Below, piece by piece: positions 34,821 to 43,713 of a stretch of 64,000 nt of DNA. The translations under genes and the position numbers were made by a program. Below the pieces are notes generated by a model. That model did not search any database. It was not told the origin of the DNA and saw nothing but the letters and a program-made list of their open reading frames with translations. The stretch spans positions 113,719-177,718 of the forward strand of contig NZ_BMUC01000012.1 of NCBI RefSeq assembly GCF_014649995.1. The letters are read 5' to 3'. Within the stretch, counting starts at the first letter, position 1; the number at the start of each line of letters is the position of its first letter. The stretch is from Streptomyces griseoflavus (GTDB lineage: Bacteria; Actinomycetota; Actinomycetes; Streptomycetales; Streptomycetaceae).

Positions 34821-35396
34821 GTGCAGCCTTCCGCCGTCCCGGAGCTCGCCCACACGCACGCCCGCCCGATCCACTGGGTCGCCACCGCCACGGCCCTCGC
34901 CGGAGTCGTGGCCCTGTCCTCGGTCCTGGGCCCCGGCGCCGCGACCGCGGCCCCGCCCCCCGGGCCGCAGACCAGGAGCGCCCCGGCGCAGGCAGCCCCG
35001 CCGGACCCGGCCGCGGTCGAGTTCCCCCTGGACTGCGGGCCCGTGCGGTCGGTGGTCAGGAAGAAGGCATCCGGCGACCTCGACGGAGACGGACACCCGG
35101 AGACGGTGGCCGTGGTGCGCTGCGACGCCCCGATGGGCACCCCGCCCGACGGCGTCTACGTCGTCACCCGGGCCGCCGGGGCGGGACCGCGCGTGGTCGC
35201 CACCCTCGTCGACCCCGAGGACCGCACCAACGTCGACGACTTCGCCGTACGGGACGGAGAGGTCCGTGCCGCGCTGCTCGGCTACTCGTCCGCCGACGTG
35301 CCCAGTTGCTGCCCCGATGTGCGCGAGAGCGTGAAGTGGCGGTGGCAGGACGGCGCGTTCGTGCGGTCCGCGCCCTCGGGCGCCAAGAGCGTGTGA
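34821..35396 (+). CDS. small secreted protein of unknown function
   Basis: 191 residues from GTG 34821 (AGGAG site; an in-frame start at 34767 is less likely). A signal peptide spans about 1-42 (WVATATALAGVVALSSVLGPGAATA). After a Pro/Ala linker, the mature part has VEFPLDCGP, GDLDGDGHPETVAVVRCD and DVPSCCPDVRESVKWRW. GDLDGDG resembles a calcium-binding DxDxDG loop of the FG-GAP/dockerin kind, and four cysteines could form two disulfides. I cannot assign a function. It is convergent with the ferredoxin gene. Confidence 0.75.
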   Translation: MQPSAVPELAHTHARPIHWVATATALAGVVALSSVLGPGAATAAPPPGPQTRSAPAQAAPPDPAAVEFPLDCGPVRSVVRKKASGDLDGDGHPETVAVVRCDAPMGTPPDGVYVVTRAAGAGPRVVATLVDPEDRTNVDDFAVRDGEVRAALLGYSSADVPSCCPDVRESVKWRWQDGAFVRSAPSGAKSV

Positions 35397-35487
35397 CCCG
35401 CGCGCGGGCGTGCGGCGGCGCGGCGCGCCCGCCGGCGTGAAGGACGTGTGAGGAGGCGGACGGCCATGACGGGCCGTGCCGCGGCCA

Positions 35488-35793
35488 TCACCCGGCGTCC
35501 GGCCCGTACACCTCGGCCCTGTCCGAAACCCGCCGCACATGGATGCACTCGCCCGGGCACTCCTTCGCGGAGTCGATCACGTCGGTGAGGAGCGGCAGCG
35601 GTACGGGCGTTGTCGCGCCCTTGTCCTGCAACAGCTCGTCCTGCGGGCTCTTCACGTAGGCCAGGCCGTCGATGTCCAGCTCGAACACCTCGGGCGCGTA
35701 CTGGGCGCAGATGCCGTCGCCGGTACACAGATCCTGGTCGATCCAGACCTCCAGGGCCTCCCCGACGACTTCGGCCTCCTGCTGCACGCTCAT
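35488..35793 (-). CDS. ferredoxin
   Basis: A 101-residue soluble iron-sulfur electron carrier of the short actinobacterial type. The cluster ligands are in DLCTGDGICAQYAPEVFELD (CxxxxxC) and KECPGECIHV (C..C). Fewer than four canonical CxxCxxC cysteines in the first motif, with Asp in the middle position, suggest a 3Fe-4S or an easily converted 4Fe-4S cluster. An acidic insertion lies between the motifs (about 48-70). Such ferredoxins often serve cytochromes P450; the P450 in this window (rarE) is 24 kb away, so any pairing is guesswork. Confidence 0.86.
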   Translation of the reverse strand: MSVQQEAEVVGEALEVWIDQDLCTGDGICAQYAPEVFELDIDGLAYVKSPQDELLQDKGATTPVPLPLLTDVIDSAKECPGECIHVRRVSDRAEVYGPDAG

Positions 35794-35972
35794 CTCTCCT
35801 GCCGTTTCCAGCGTCGAACCGAACGGGAATCCGGCCAGCTCTGACGGGTGTTGAACACTTCGACCCTACCTTCGCCTGGGTTCCAATCATCTTCGGTGGG
35901 TATTCCCCTGGCGTGAGGGAGAGCGCAAGGGTGAAGATCGGACACACCCCGACCGTCTTTGTGATCTAGGGG

Positions 35973-36000
35973 TTTCAATCGACACCCGCCCAGGTAGGGT
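35973..36000 (+). promoter_or_regulatory. candidate arc promoter
   Basis: TTTCAA (35973-35978), a 16-nt spacer and TAGGGT (35995-36000), then a leader of about 33 nt containing the ribosome site GGAGGAGG. Confidence 0.45.
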
Positions 36001-36038
36001 CTGGAAGCGTCCAGCTCCCCTTGGAGGAGGTGAGGACC

Positions 36039-37805
36039 GTGGCAGCCCACGACGACGACATGAACCGCGGCATCCGCCCGGGACGCGGGTCCGACGACCC
36101 GGCCGGGCAGATCGCCTACCTTGAGCAGGAGATCGCCGTCCTGCGACGTAAGCTCGCCGACTCTCCGCGACACACGAGGATTCTCGAAGAGCGGATCGTC
36201 GAGCTGCAGACCAACCTGGCCGGCGTGTCCGCCCAGAACGAACGACTCGCGGGCACGCTCCGTGAGGCCCGCGACCAGATCGTGGCCCTCAAGGAGGAGG
36301 TCGACCGGCTCGCACAGCCCCCGGCCGGTTTCGGCGTGTTCCTCACGGCGAACGAGGACGGCACGGCCGACATCTTCACCGGCGGCCGCAAGCTGCGGGT
36401 GAACGTCAGTCCCAGCGTCGAGCTCGAGGAGCTCCGGCGCGGCCAGGAAGTGATGCTCAACGAAGCGCTCAACGTGGTCGAGGCGATGACCTACGAGCGC
36501 GTCGGCGACATCGTCACCCTCAAGGAGATCCTCGAGGACGGCGAGCGGGCCCTGGTGGTCGGGCACACCGACGAGGAGCGGGTGGTGCGGCTCGCCGAGC
36601 CGCTGCTGGACGTCACCATCCGCCCCGGCGACGCCCTGCTCCTGGAGCCCCGCTCGGGCTACGTCTACGAGGTCGTCCCCAAGAGCGAGGTCGAGGAGCT
36701 CGTCCTCGAGGAAGTCCCCGACATCGGTTACGAGCAGATCGGCGGCCTCGGCGGCCAGATCGAGGCCATCCGCGACGCGGTCGAGCTGCCGTACCTCTAC
36801 CCCGACCTGTTCAAGGAGCACGAACTGCGGCCGCCCAAGGGTGTGCTGCTGTACGGGCCCCCGGGATGCGGCAAGACGCTCATCGCCAAGGCCGTCGCCA
36901 ACTCGCTGGCCAAGAAGGTCGCCGAGGTCACCGGCCAGGCCGCCGGCAAGAGCTTCTTCCTCAACATCAAGGGCCCCGAGCTGCTGAACAAGTACGTCGG
37001 CGAGACCGAGCGGCAGATCCGCCTGGTCTTCCAGCGGGCCCGTGAGAAGGCCAGCGAGGGCACCCCCGTCATCGTCTTCTTCGACGAGATGGAGTCCCTC
37101 TTCCGCACCCGTGGCTCCGGTGTCAGCTCGGACGTGGAGAACACCATCGTCCCGCAGCTGCTCGCCGAGATCGACGGTGTGGAGGGCCTGCAGAACGTGG
37201 TCGTGATCGGTGCCTCCAACCGCGAGGACATGATCGACCCCGCCATCCTGCGGCCCGGCCGGCTGGACGTGAAGATCAAGATCGAGCGTCCGGACGCCGA
37301 GGCGGCCAAGGACATCTTCGGCAAGTACCTCACGGAACGCCTCCCGCTGCACGGTGACGACCTCACCGAGCACGGCGGCGACAAGTCCATGACGGTCCAG
37401 AGCATGATCCAGACCGCAGTGGAACAGATGTACGCCGAATCCGAGGAGAACCGCTTCCTGGAAGTCACCTACGCCAACGGCGACAAGGAAGTCCTCTACT
37501 TCAAGGACTTCAATTCCGGCGCCATGATCGAGAACATCGTGGGCCGCGCCAAGAAGATGGCGATCAAGGACTTCCTGGAAAAGGAACAGAAGGGCCTCCG
37601 CGTCTCCCACCTGCTCCAGGCATGTGTGGACGAGTTCAAGGAGAACGAGGACCTGCCCAACACCACCAACCCGGACGACTGGGCCCGCATCTCCGGAAAG
37701 AAGGGCGAGCGGATCGTGTACATCCGTACCCTCATCACCGGAAAGCAGGGCGCGGACACCGGACGCTCCATCGACACCGTGGCGAACACGGGACAGTACC
37801 TGTAA
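36039..37805 (+). CDS. arc: proteasome-activating AAA ATPase ARC (Mpa homologue)
   Basis: A 588-residue hexameric ring ATPase that recognises pupylated proteins, unfolds them and feeds them into the 20S core. In order: an N-terminal coiled coil that binds Pup (about 20-95), tandem OB folds (about 96-240), and the AAA module with Walker A GPPGCGKT, Walker [10 protein letters not shown] and arginine-finger region ILRPGRLD. The C-terminus ends GQYL, matching the tail that docks into the alpha-ring. GTG 36039 with GGAGGAGG 9 nt upstream is preferred over in-frame ATG codons further in. A terminator separates it from dop. Confidence 0.97.
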   Translation: MAAHDDDMNRGIRPGRGSDDPAGQIAYLEQEIAVLRRKLADSPRHTRILEERIVELQTNLAGVSAQNERLAGTLREARDQIVALKEEVDRLAQPPAGFGVFLTANEDGTADIFTGGRKLRVNVSPSVELEELRRGQEVMLNEALNVVEAMTYERVGDIVTLKEILEDGERALVVGHTDEERVVRLAEPLLDVTIRPGDALLLEPRSGYVYEVVPKSEVEELVLEEVPDIGYEQIGGLGGQIEAIRDAVELPYLYPDLFKEHELRPPKGVLLYGPPGCGKTLIAKAVANSLAKKVAEVTGQAAGKSFFLNIKGPELLNKYVGETERQIRLVFQRAREKASEGTPVIVFFDEMESLFRTRGSGVSSDVENTIVPQLLAEIDGVEGLQNVVVIGASNREDMIDPAILRPGRLDVKIKIERPDAEAAKDIFGKYLTERLPLHGDDLTEHGGDKSMTVQSMIQTAVEQMYAESEENRFLEVTYANGDKEVLYFKDFNSGAMIENIVGRAKKMAIKDFLEKEQKGLRVSHLLQACVDEFKENEDLPNTTNPDDWARISGKKGERIVYIRTLITGKQGADTGRSIDTVANTGQYL

Positions 37806-37814
37806 AAGCCAGGG

Positions 37815-37849
37815 CGGCTGCGGGTGCCCTCTGCGGGTACCCGCAGCCG
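37815..37849 (+). terminator. terminator of arc
   Basis: An 11-bp stem, CGGCTGCGGGT (37815-37825) with ACCCGCAGCCG (37839-37849), followed by a T-run (TGTTTTCCC). Confidence 0.75.
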
Positions 37850-38037
37850 ACTGTTTTCCCGGGCCACTCCGGAGCACAGCAATTGACGCAAATGATCTCC
37901 CCACCAGGGCGAAGGCGTTCTAGGCTCGTCCGTACCGCCGAGTCGCGCAGTGCGGGGACGGGCACCGCACACGCACCGGAGCGCCAGCGGTACAGCAGCG
38001 CCCCCGACCGGGGACGCCGCCGGGCAAGGAGGGCCGC

Positions 38038-39549
38038 ATGACCGTACGGCGAGTAATGGGCATCGAGACGGAGTACGGGATCTCCGTGCCCGGTCACCCC
38101 AACGCCAATGCCATGCTCACCTCGTCCCAGATCGTGAACGCCTACGCGGCGGCGATGCACCGGGCCCGCCGGGCCCGCTGGGACTTCGAGGAGGAGAATC
38201 CGCTGCGGGACGCGCGAGGCTTCGACCTCGCCCGTGAGGCCGCCGACTCCAGCCAGCTCACCGACGAGGACATCGGCCTGGCCAACGTCATCCTGACCAA
38301 CGGCGCGCGGCTCTACGTGGACCACGCCCATCCGGAGTACAGCGCCCCCGAGGTCACCAACCCGCGCGACGCGGTGCTCTGGGACAAGGCCGGCGAGCGG
38401 ATCATGGCCGAGGCCGCCGAGCGGGCCGCGCAGCTCCCCGGCGCCCAGCCGATCCACCTCTACAAGAACAACACCGACAACAAGGGCGCCTCCTACGGCA
38501 CGCACGAGAACTACCTGATGAAGCGGGAGACCCCCTTCTCGGACATCGTGCGCCACCTGACGCCGTTCTTCGTCTCCCGGCAGGTCTTCACCGGCGCCGG
38601 CCGTGTGGGCATCGGCCAGGACGGCCACGAGCACGGCTTCCAGCTCAGTCAGCGGGCCGACTACTTCGAGGTCGAGGTGGGCCTCGAGACCACGCTGAAG
38701 CGCCCGATCATCAACACCCGGGACGAGCCGCACGCCGACGCGGAGAAGTACCGGCGGCTGCACGTGATCATCGGCGACGCGAACCTGTCGGAGATCTCGA
38801 CCTATCTGAAACTGGGGACCACGGCCCTGGTCCTGTCCATGATCGAGGACGGGTTCATCGCGGTGGACCTGGCGGTGGACCAGCCGGTGCGGACCCTGCA
38901 CCAGGTGTCGCACGACCCGTCCCTGAAGCGGCTCGTCACGCTGCGCAGCGGGCGGACGCTGACCGCCGTGCAGCTTCAGATGGAGTACTTCGAGCTGGCC
39001 CGCAAGTACGTCGAGGAGCGGTTCGGGTCGGATGCCGACGAGCAGACCAGGGACGTCCTGGTGCGCTGGGAGGACACCCTCACCCGGCTGGAGAACGATC
39101 CGATGAGCCTGGCCGGCGAGCTGGACTGGGTGGCCAAGCGGGAACTCATGGAGGGCTACCGGCGCAGGGACGGCCTGGACTGGGACGCGGCCCGGCTCCA
39201 CCTGGTGGACCTCCAGTACGCCGACGTCCGCCCCGACAAGGGCCTCTACAACCGTCTGGTGGCCCGCGGGAGGATGAAGCGGCTGCTGGACGAGGGAGAG
39301 GTCGAGCGGGCCCGCACGGCCCCTCCGGAGGACACCCGCGCGTACTTCCGCGGGCGGTGCCTGGAGCAGTACGCGGACGACGTCGCGGCGGCCTCCTGGG
39401 ACTCGGTGATCTTCGATCTGCCGGGCCGGGACTCGCTCCAGCGGGTCCCAACCCTGGAACCGCTTCGCGGAACGCGTAATCACGTCAAGGAGCTCCTGGA
39501 CCGTTGCCGTACGGCAGAAGACCTGGTCAGGGTGTTGTCGGGCCACTGA
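38038..39549 (+). CDS. dop: depupylase / Pup deamidase Dop
   Basis: A 503-residue glutamine-synthetase-fold enzyme that removes Pup from substrates and, where Pup ends in Gln, deamidates it. The N-terminal [13 protein letters not shown] holds the catalytic Glu/Asp metal-binding strand. Other family segments: [54 protein letters not shown] longer N-terminal region than in PafA (the Dop loop, about 40-80, rich in acidic and Arg residues) distinguishes it from PafA. AAGGAGG precedes ATG 38038. It is the first gene of dop-pup-(endoVII-like)-prcBA. Confidence 0.96.
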   Translation: MTVRRVMGIETEYGISVPGHPNANAMLTSSQIVNAYAAAMHRARRARWDFEEENPLRDARGFDLAREAADSSQLTDEDIGLANVILTNGARLYVDHAHPEYSAPEVTNPRDAVLWDKAGERIMAEAAERAAQLPGAQPIHLYKNNTDNKGASYGTHENYLMKRETPFSDIVRHLTPFFVSRQVFTGAGRVGIGQDGHEHGFQLSQRADYFEVEVGLETTLKRPIINTRDEPHADAEKYRRLHVIIGDANLSEISTYLKLGTTALVLSMIEDGFIAVDLAVDQPVRTLHQVSHDPSLKRLVTLRSGRTLTAVQLQMEYFELARKYVEERFGSDADEQTRDVLVRWEDTLTRLENDPMSLAGELDWVAKRELMEGYRRRDGLDWDAARLHLVDLQYADVRPDKGLYNRLVARGRMKRLLDEGEVERARTAPPEDTRAYFRGRCLEQYADDVAAASWDSVIFDLPGRDSLQRVPTLEPLRGTRNHVKELLDRCRTAEDLVRVLSGH

Positions 39550-39671
39550 GCGGGTGCCGAGGACACCCGGGAGGACCCGGCCGGACGGGGTGGAAAGCGC
39601 CCGGTCCGGGAATCATCGAGGTGGTCCCCGTACGTTGGAGCAACTGCGGGGGCATTGTCGGACCCGGCTTG

Positions 39672-39677
39672 TAGGGT
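39672..39677 (+). promoter_or_regulatory. -10-like hexamer upstream of pup
   Basis: TAGGGT lies 50 nt upstream of the pup start in the 178-bp dop-pup spacer. A TTGACC (39684-39689) follows. Pup may therefore be expressed apart from dop. Confidence 0.35.
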
Positions 39678-39727
39678 CTGATCTTGACCGAGCAAGTGTG
39701 TCGGGCGAACCGAGCGGGGTGAGGGTG

Positions 39728-39946
39728 ATGGCGACCAAGGACACCGGCGGCGGACAGCAGAAGGCCACCCGGTCCACGGAGGAGGTCGAGGAGCAGGCGG
39801 CGGAGACGCAGGCTTCGGAGGACCTCAAGGAGCGTCAGGAACAGCTGAGCGAGGACGTGGACGACGTCCTCGACGAGATCGACGACGTCCTGGAGGCGAA
39901 CGCCGAGGACTTCGTGCGCTCTTTCGTGCAAAAGGGCGGCGAGTAG
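39728..39946 (+). CDS. pup: prokaryotic ubiquitin-like protein Pup
   Basis: A 72-residue, acidic, intrinsically disordered tag that PafA couples to substrate lysines. The conserved C-terminal half (SEDVDDVLDEIDDVLEANAEDFVRSFVQKGGE) forms the helix that zips onto the ARC coiled coils. It ends GGE: the last codon is GAG before TAG. The C-terminal Glu is encoded directly, so deamidation by Dop is not needed before ligation, unlike the GGQ form of mycobacteria. A GAGGGTG site precedes ATG 39728. Confidence 0.97.
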   Translation: MATKDTGGGQQKATRSTEEVEEQAAETQASEDLKERQEQLSEDVDDVLDEIDDVLEANAEDFVRSFVQKGGE

Positions 39947-39987
39947 CGGCGAGTAGCCTTCGAATCGAAGGTTGGGGGGCTTCGGAG

Positions 39988-40365
39988 TTGGCGTCGAGAG
40001 AGGATCTGAAGCGCTGCGCGCGGTGCGGCGAGGACAAGCCGCGCGCAGCCTTCGCCCGCCGGCGGTCGCGCCTGGACGGACCGCGGCCGCACTGCCGGGA
40101 CCGCGCGTCGCGCGGTCTCCGGGCGTGTCAGCGGGCCTTGGGGCGGAGAGTACGCCCCGCGGGGGAGGCGCCCGAGGGGCGCCGGCTCCCGGTATGTCCG
40201 GCGGCGTCCGCCGCACATGTGGATCACCGTCATGAGACGGGTAGTGTCCGTGACGTACTGTGCTCCAGCCGCGACGCGGCGCCGGGGCAGTTCAAGGATC
40301 GGCCCGATGCCATAGGCGGGCTGCCGCATACGTGGAAGGAATCGCGTGGAAGCCAACACTCGTAG
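39988..40365 (+). CDS. degenerate endonuclease VII-like (HNH-type) protein
   Basis: 125 residues from TTG 39988, overlapping prcB by 20 bp. The pattern is that of recombination endonuclease VII domain proteins: [31 protein letters not shown], then [26 protein letters not shown]. The intact family has CxxC...CxxC zinc pairs and VDHDH...LCxxCN. Here the second cysteine of the second pair is Arg (CRDR), LCxxCN has become LCSSRD (Cys and catalytic Asn both lost), and the DHDH aspartate has become Arg. The gene position between pup and prcB is the one known in Streptomyces. I infer loss of nuclease activity, with the reading frame kept for prcB coupling or a structural role. Confidence 0.65.
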   Translation: MASREDLKRCARCGEDKPRAAFARRRSRLDGPRPHCRDRASRGLRACQRALGRRVRPAGEAPEGRRLPVCPAASAAHVDHRHETGSVRDVLCSSRDAAPGQFKDRPDAIGGLPHTWKESRGSQHS

Positions 40366-41191
40366 CACCGGGCGTCTACCGGCAGCCTTCCTGACGCCAG
40401 GCTCTTCCTCCTTCATGGACTTCCTCTCCGAGCACCAGCCGGACATGCTGCCGGGGAAGAGGTCGCTGCCGCCCGTGCAGGGTGTGATCGAGGCGCCGCA
40501 CGGCACGACGATCGTCGCCGTCACCTTCCCCGGGGGGGTCGTGCTCGCCGGTGACCGGCGGGCCACCATGGGGAACGTCATCGCGCAGCGGGACATCGAG
40601 AAGGTGTTCCCCGCCGACGAGTACTCGGCGGTCGGTATCGCCGGCACGGCGGGGCTGGCCGTGGAGATGGTGAAGCTGTTCCAGCTGGAGCTGGAGCACT
40701 TCGAGAAGGTCGAGGGAGCGCAGCTGTCGCTGGAGGGCAAGGCGAACCGGCTGTCGACGATGATCCGCTCGAACCTCGGCATGGCCATGCAGGGACTGGC
40801 CGTGGTTCCGCTGTTCGCGGGGTACGACGTGGACCGGGAGAAGGGGCGGATCTTCTCCTACGACGTCACCGGCGGACGGTCCGAGGAGCAGGGGTACGCC
40901 GCCACCGGATCCGGTTCGGTGTTCGCGCGCGGCGCGATGAAGAAGCTGTTCCGGGGCGACCTGAGTGAGGCCGAAGCCACCACACTGGTGGTACAGGCCC
41001 TGTACGACGCGGCAGACGACGACTCGGCGACCGGCGGTCCCGATGTCGCCCGCCGGATCTATCCGATCATCACCGTGATCACCGACGACGGCTTCCGCAG
41101 GCTCACCGAGGACGAGGCGTCCGACATCGCCCGGTCCGTGCTGGAGCGGCGGCTGCAGCAGCCGGACGGGCCGCGGGCCTCGCTGCTGTAG
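40346..41191 (+). CDS. prcB: 20S proteasome beta subunit
   Basis: A 281-residue N-terminal nucleophile hydrolase and catalytic subunit of the 20S core. A 53-residue propeptide precedes the autocatalytic site HG/TTIVAV, making Thr54 the nucleophile. The active-site Asp and Lys are in [13 protein letters not shown], and C-terminal [14 protein letters not shown] is typical. GTG 40346 lies inside the upstream gene (20-bp overlap), suggesting translational coupling. prcA follows after 59 bp. Confidence 0.97.
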   Translation: MEANTRSTGRLPAAFLTPGSSSFMDFLSEHQPDMLPGKRSLPPVQGVIEAPHGTTIVAVTFPGGVVLAGDRRATMGNVIAQRDIEKVFPADEYSAVGIAGTAGLAVEMVKLFQLELEHFEKVEGAQLSLEGKANRLSTMIRSNLGMAMQGLAVVPLFAGYDVDREKGRIFSYDVTGGRSEEQGYAATGSGSVFARGAMKKLFRGDLSEAEATTLVVQALYDAADDDSATGGPDVARRIYPIITVITDDGFRRLTEDEASDIARSVLERRLQQPDGPRASLL

Positions 41192-41250
41192 CGGGTGGCT
41201 CGCTTGTTCAGGGTGGTCCAGTGACTTCGAACGAAAGGGACGGATAACCG

Positions 41251-42030
41251 GTGTCGACGCCGTTCTATGTCTCACCTCAGCAGGCGATGGCCGACCGGGC
41301 GGAGTACGCCCGCAAAGGCATCGCCCGTGGTCGCAGCCTGGTTGTGCTGCAGTACGCCGACGGCATCGTGTTCGTCGGCGAGAACCCGTCCCGCGCGCTG
41401 CACAAGTTCAGCGAGATCTACGACCGGATCGGGTTCGCCGCGGCCGGTAAGTACAACGAGTACGAGAACCTGCGGATCGGGGGCGTGCGCTACGCCGACC
41501 TGCGGGGATACACCTACGACCGGGACGACGTGACCGCCCGGGGCCTGGCGAACGTGTACGCCCAGACACTGGGGACGATCTTCTCGAGCGTGGGGGAGAA
41601 GCCGTACGAGGTGGAGCTGGTGGTGGCCGAGGTCGGAGAGACCCCGGAACAGGACCAGATCTACCGGCTGCCGCACGACGGGTCCATCGTGGACGAGCAC
41701 GGCTCGGTGGCGGTGGGCGGCAACGCGGAGCAGATCAGCGGGTACCTGGACCAGCGGCACCGGGACGGGATGACGCTGGCGGAGGCCCTGAGGCTGGCGG
41801 TGCAGTCGCTGTCGCGGGACACCAACGGCAGTGAGCGGGAGATCCCGGCGGAGCGGCTCGAGGTGGCGGTGCTGGACCGTACGCGGCCGCAGCAGCGGAA
41901 GTTCAAGCGGATCGGCGGCCGGCAGCTGGCGCGGCTGCTGGAAGCCGGCGGCGCGGAGACGGCGGCGGAGGCGGAGGCGGAGACCGAGGCGGAGACCGAG
42001 GCCACCGACTCCGGGGGGGACGTGGAGTAG
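41251..42030 (+). CDS. prcA: 20S proteasome alpha subunit
   Basis: A 259-residue alpha subunit that forms the outer rings and gate of the 20S core. The N-terminal [31 protein letters not shown] contains the gating region and the alpha-type H0 helix. [33 protein letters not shown] is typical for actinobacterial PrcA. The nucleophile Thr is absent, as expected. The last 30 residues are Glu/Ala/Thr-rich. GTG 41251 has AAAGGGACGGA upstream. It ends the dop-pup-prcBA run. Confidence 0.97.
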   Translation: MSTPFYVSPQQAMADRAEYARKGIARGRSLVVLQYADGIVFVGENPSRALHKFSEIYDRIGFAAAGKYNEYENLRIGGVRYADLRGYTYDRDDVTARGLANVYAQTLGTIFSSVGEKPYEVELVVAEVGETPEQDQIYRLPHDGSIVDEHGSVAVGGNAEQISGYLDQRHRDGMTLAEALRLAVQSLSRDTNGSEREIPAERLEVAVLDRTRPQQRKFKRIGGRQLARLLEAGGAETAAEAEAETEAETEATDSGGDVE

Positions 42031-42600
42031 TTCCGGTTCGGGTCGTAGCCCTGCGGGTTGCCCGGGGCGCGGCGCGATGGGTGGTCTGCGGCGCGGTGGG
42101 TGGATGCCTGCGGCGCCGCTTTCCGTTGGGTGGGGGCGGGCGTAGCGCCTGCGGTGGGTGGGTGGTGCGGGGCCGGGTCGGGGGTGTCCGTCCTCGGACT
42201 GGCGCGAAAGTGTCGCCTGACAGGCGCAAGGGTGCGGACGCGCCAGCCGCTGCGGGCGGCCACCCCCGCCCCGTCCCCTCCCCGCCGCCGGCGACTACGT
42301 CCACACCCGCCGTCCCTTGTCCGCGGGCAGTCGGCCTTCCACCGCTCGCCGTGCGCGATCAGCCCTGGCTCCGCCCCCCCCGGCCCGCGCGCTGTCGTGC
42401 CTTGGCCTCATCCGCTCTTCGCGGGTAGTAGTGCCGCTGGGGCGGTGGGGGAGGGTGGGCGCGACGGCACCCCGTTGGCCGCCGGGCTGCGCGAACGCCC
42501 TCGGCCCGCACCCACGCAGGGCGCCCGCCCTGCTGTACAGCCACCCTGGCGCCGCACCGCCGGCAGGCGTCCCGCAGGGAGTGCGGGCTGCTCAGCGCAC
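42031..42600. other. 570-bp intergenic region with a dispersed repeat and TGGGTGG motifs
   Basis: Between convergent prcA and the LacI-type gene. The left half has several TGGGTGG heptamers (between 42076 and 42165) interleaved with CTGCGGCGC. The right half contains copy B of the dispersed repeat (42413-42514) and a small hairpin, CCCGCA/TGCGGG (42571-42576 with 42582-42587), that may terminate the LacI-type gene. Long open frames here look like composition artefacts. Confidence 0.5.
42413..42514 (-). repeat. dispersed intergenic repeat, copy B (inverted relative to copy A)
   Basis: Its complement contains the same 27-nt core as 7061-7087 (here 42453-42479), plus flanking similarity in both directions. 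Confidence 0.75.
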
Positions 42601-43620
42601 CTACACCGACGCGCCCCGCACCGGTGCGGTGGAGCCGCGTACCACCAGGTCGACGGGGATGTCGTCGGCCAGGGGCGCGCGGCCCTCCAGGACCGCCAGC
42701 AGCGCCCCCATGCCCCGCTCCCCGAACAGCTCCGCGTCCAGCCGGACAGTCGTCAGCTCCGGGTCGATCGCCGTCGCCACCGCCAGATCGTCCACCCCCG
42801 TGACCGACAGGTCGTCCGGCACCCGCACCCCCAGCCGCCGCGCCGCCTTGTACACCCCCGCCGCCAGCTGGTCGTCGTCGCAGACCACCGCCGTCGGCCG
42901 GTCGCGGAACGCCAGCGCGGCCTCCGCCGCGGCCACCGCGCCCTTGATCGAGATCGCTGAACGCGCCGTACGCAACGACGTGCCCGGGACCTCCCGCAAC
43001 CGCGCCGACAGCTCCCGCGCGCGCACCTCGAAGGTCCAGGACGGCACGTCCGCCGCCAGATGCAGGAAGTGGCGGTGGCCGAGGCCGAGCAGGTGGTCCG
43101 TGACCTGGCGGACACCTCCGGCGATGTCCAGGTTGACCGTGGCCGCGCCCACGCTGCCCTCCGGATCGCTGTCCAGCATCACCAGCGGCAGCTGGTCGCC
43201 GCGGATCGCCGTCAGGGCCTCCGCGGCCATCGAGGAGGCGATCACGCCGTCCAGGGCCGCCTGGGCGGAGGCGAAGGGGTCACGGGCGGGGCCGATGCCC
43301 TCGGGGGAGGGGTACAGGACCACGCCGAAACCGTGCTGGGAGGCGACCCGGGCGGCCCCGGTGTAGACGCCCGCGAAGAACTCCGTGGTGAGCGCGGGCA
43401 CCACCAGCAGGACCGTACGGGTGCGGCCCAGCCGGAGATTGCGGGCGGCCAGGTTCGGCCGGTAGCCCAGCGTGCGCGCGGCCTCGCGCACGCGTTCCGC
43501 CGTCGCTTCCGAGACCCGGCCGCGCCACTTGTCGCCGAGGACCAGGGAGACCGCGGCCTGGGAGACGCCGGCGGCCCGCGCGACGTCCCGGCTCGTGGGG
43601 CGGGTACCGGCTCGGGGCAT
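42601..43620 (-). CDS. LacI-family transcriptional regulator
   Basis: A 339-residue regulator. N-terminal LacI helix-turn-helix: RPTSRDVARAAGVSQAAVSLVLGDKWRGRVSEATAERVREAARTLGYRPNLAARNLRLGRTRTV (about 8-71). A periplasmic-binding-protein-like sensor domain follows (VPALTTEFFAGVYTGAARVA, DLSVTGVDDLAVATAIDPELTTVRLD). ATG 43620 follows GAAGGAG on the minus strand. It diverges from the MFS gene across 93 bp that contain an inverted repeat, so it most likely controls that transporter. The effector is unknown. Confidence 0.9.
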   Translation of the reverse strand: MPRAGTRPTSRDVARAAGVSQAAVSLVLGDKWRGRVSEATAERVREAARTLGYRPNLAARNLRLGRTRTVLLVVPALTTEFFAGVYTGAARVASQHGFGVVLYPSPEGIGPARDPFASAQAALDGVIASSMAAEALTAIRGDQLPLVMLDSDPEGSVGAATVNLDIAGGVRQVTDHLLGLGHRHFLHLAADVPSWTFEVRARELSARLREVPGTSLRTARSAISIKGAVAAAEAALAFRDRPTAVVCDDDQLAAGVYKAARRLGVRVPDDLSVTGVDDLAVATAIDPELTTVRLDAELFGERGMGALLAVLEGRAPLADDIPVDLVVRGSTAPVRGASV

Positions 43621-43664
43621 GGTCGGGCCGCTCCTTCGTCTGGACTGGTGAACAGCCGACATGG

Positions 43665-43691
43665 TACGTATGGACACCGAGGTTATACGTA
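43665..43691. promoter_or_regulatory. candidate operator of the LacI-type regulator
   Basis: The inverted repeat TACGTAT (43665-43671) and ATACGTA (43685-43691) is separated by 13 bp in the AT-richer divergent promoter region. A further AACGT follows. Confidence 0.4.
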
Positions 43692-43713
43692 AAACGTCCA
43701 GTGGGAGGGGCGC

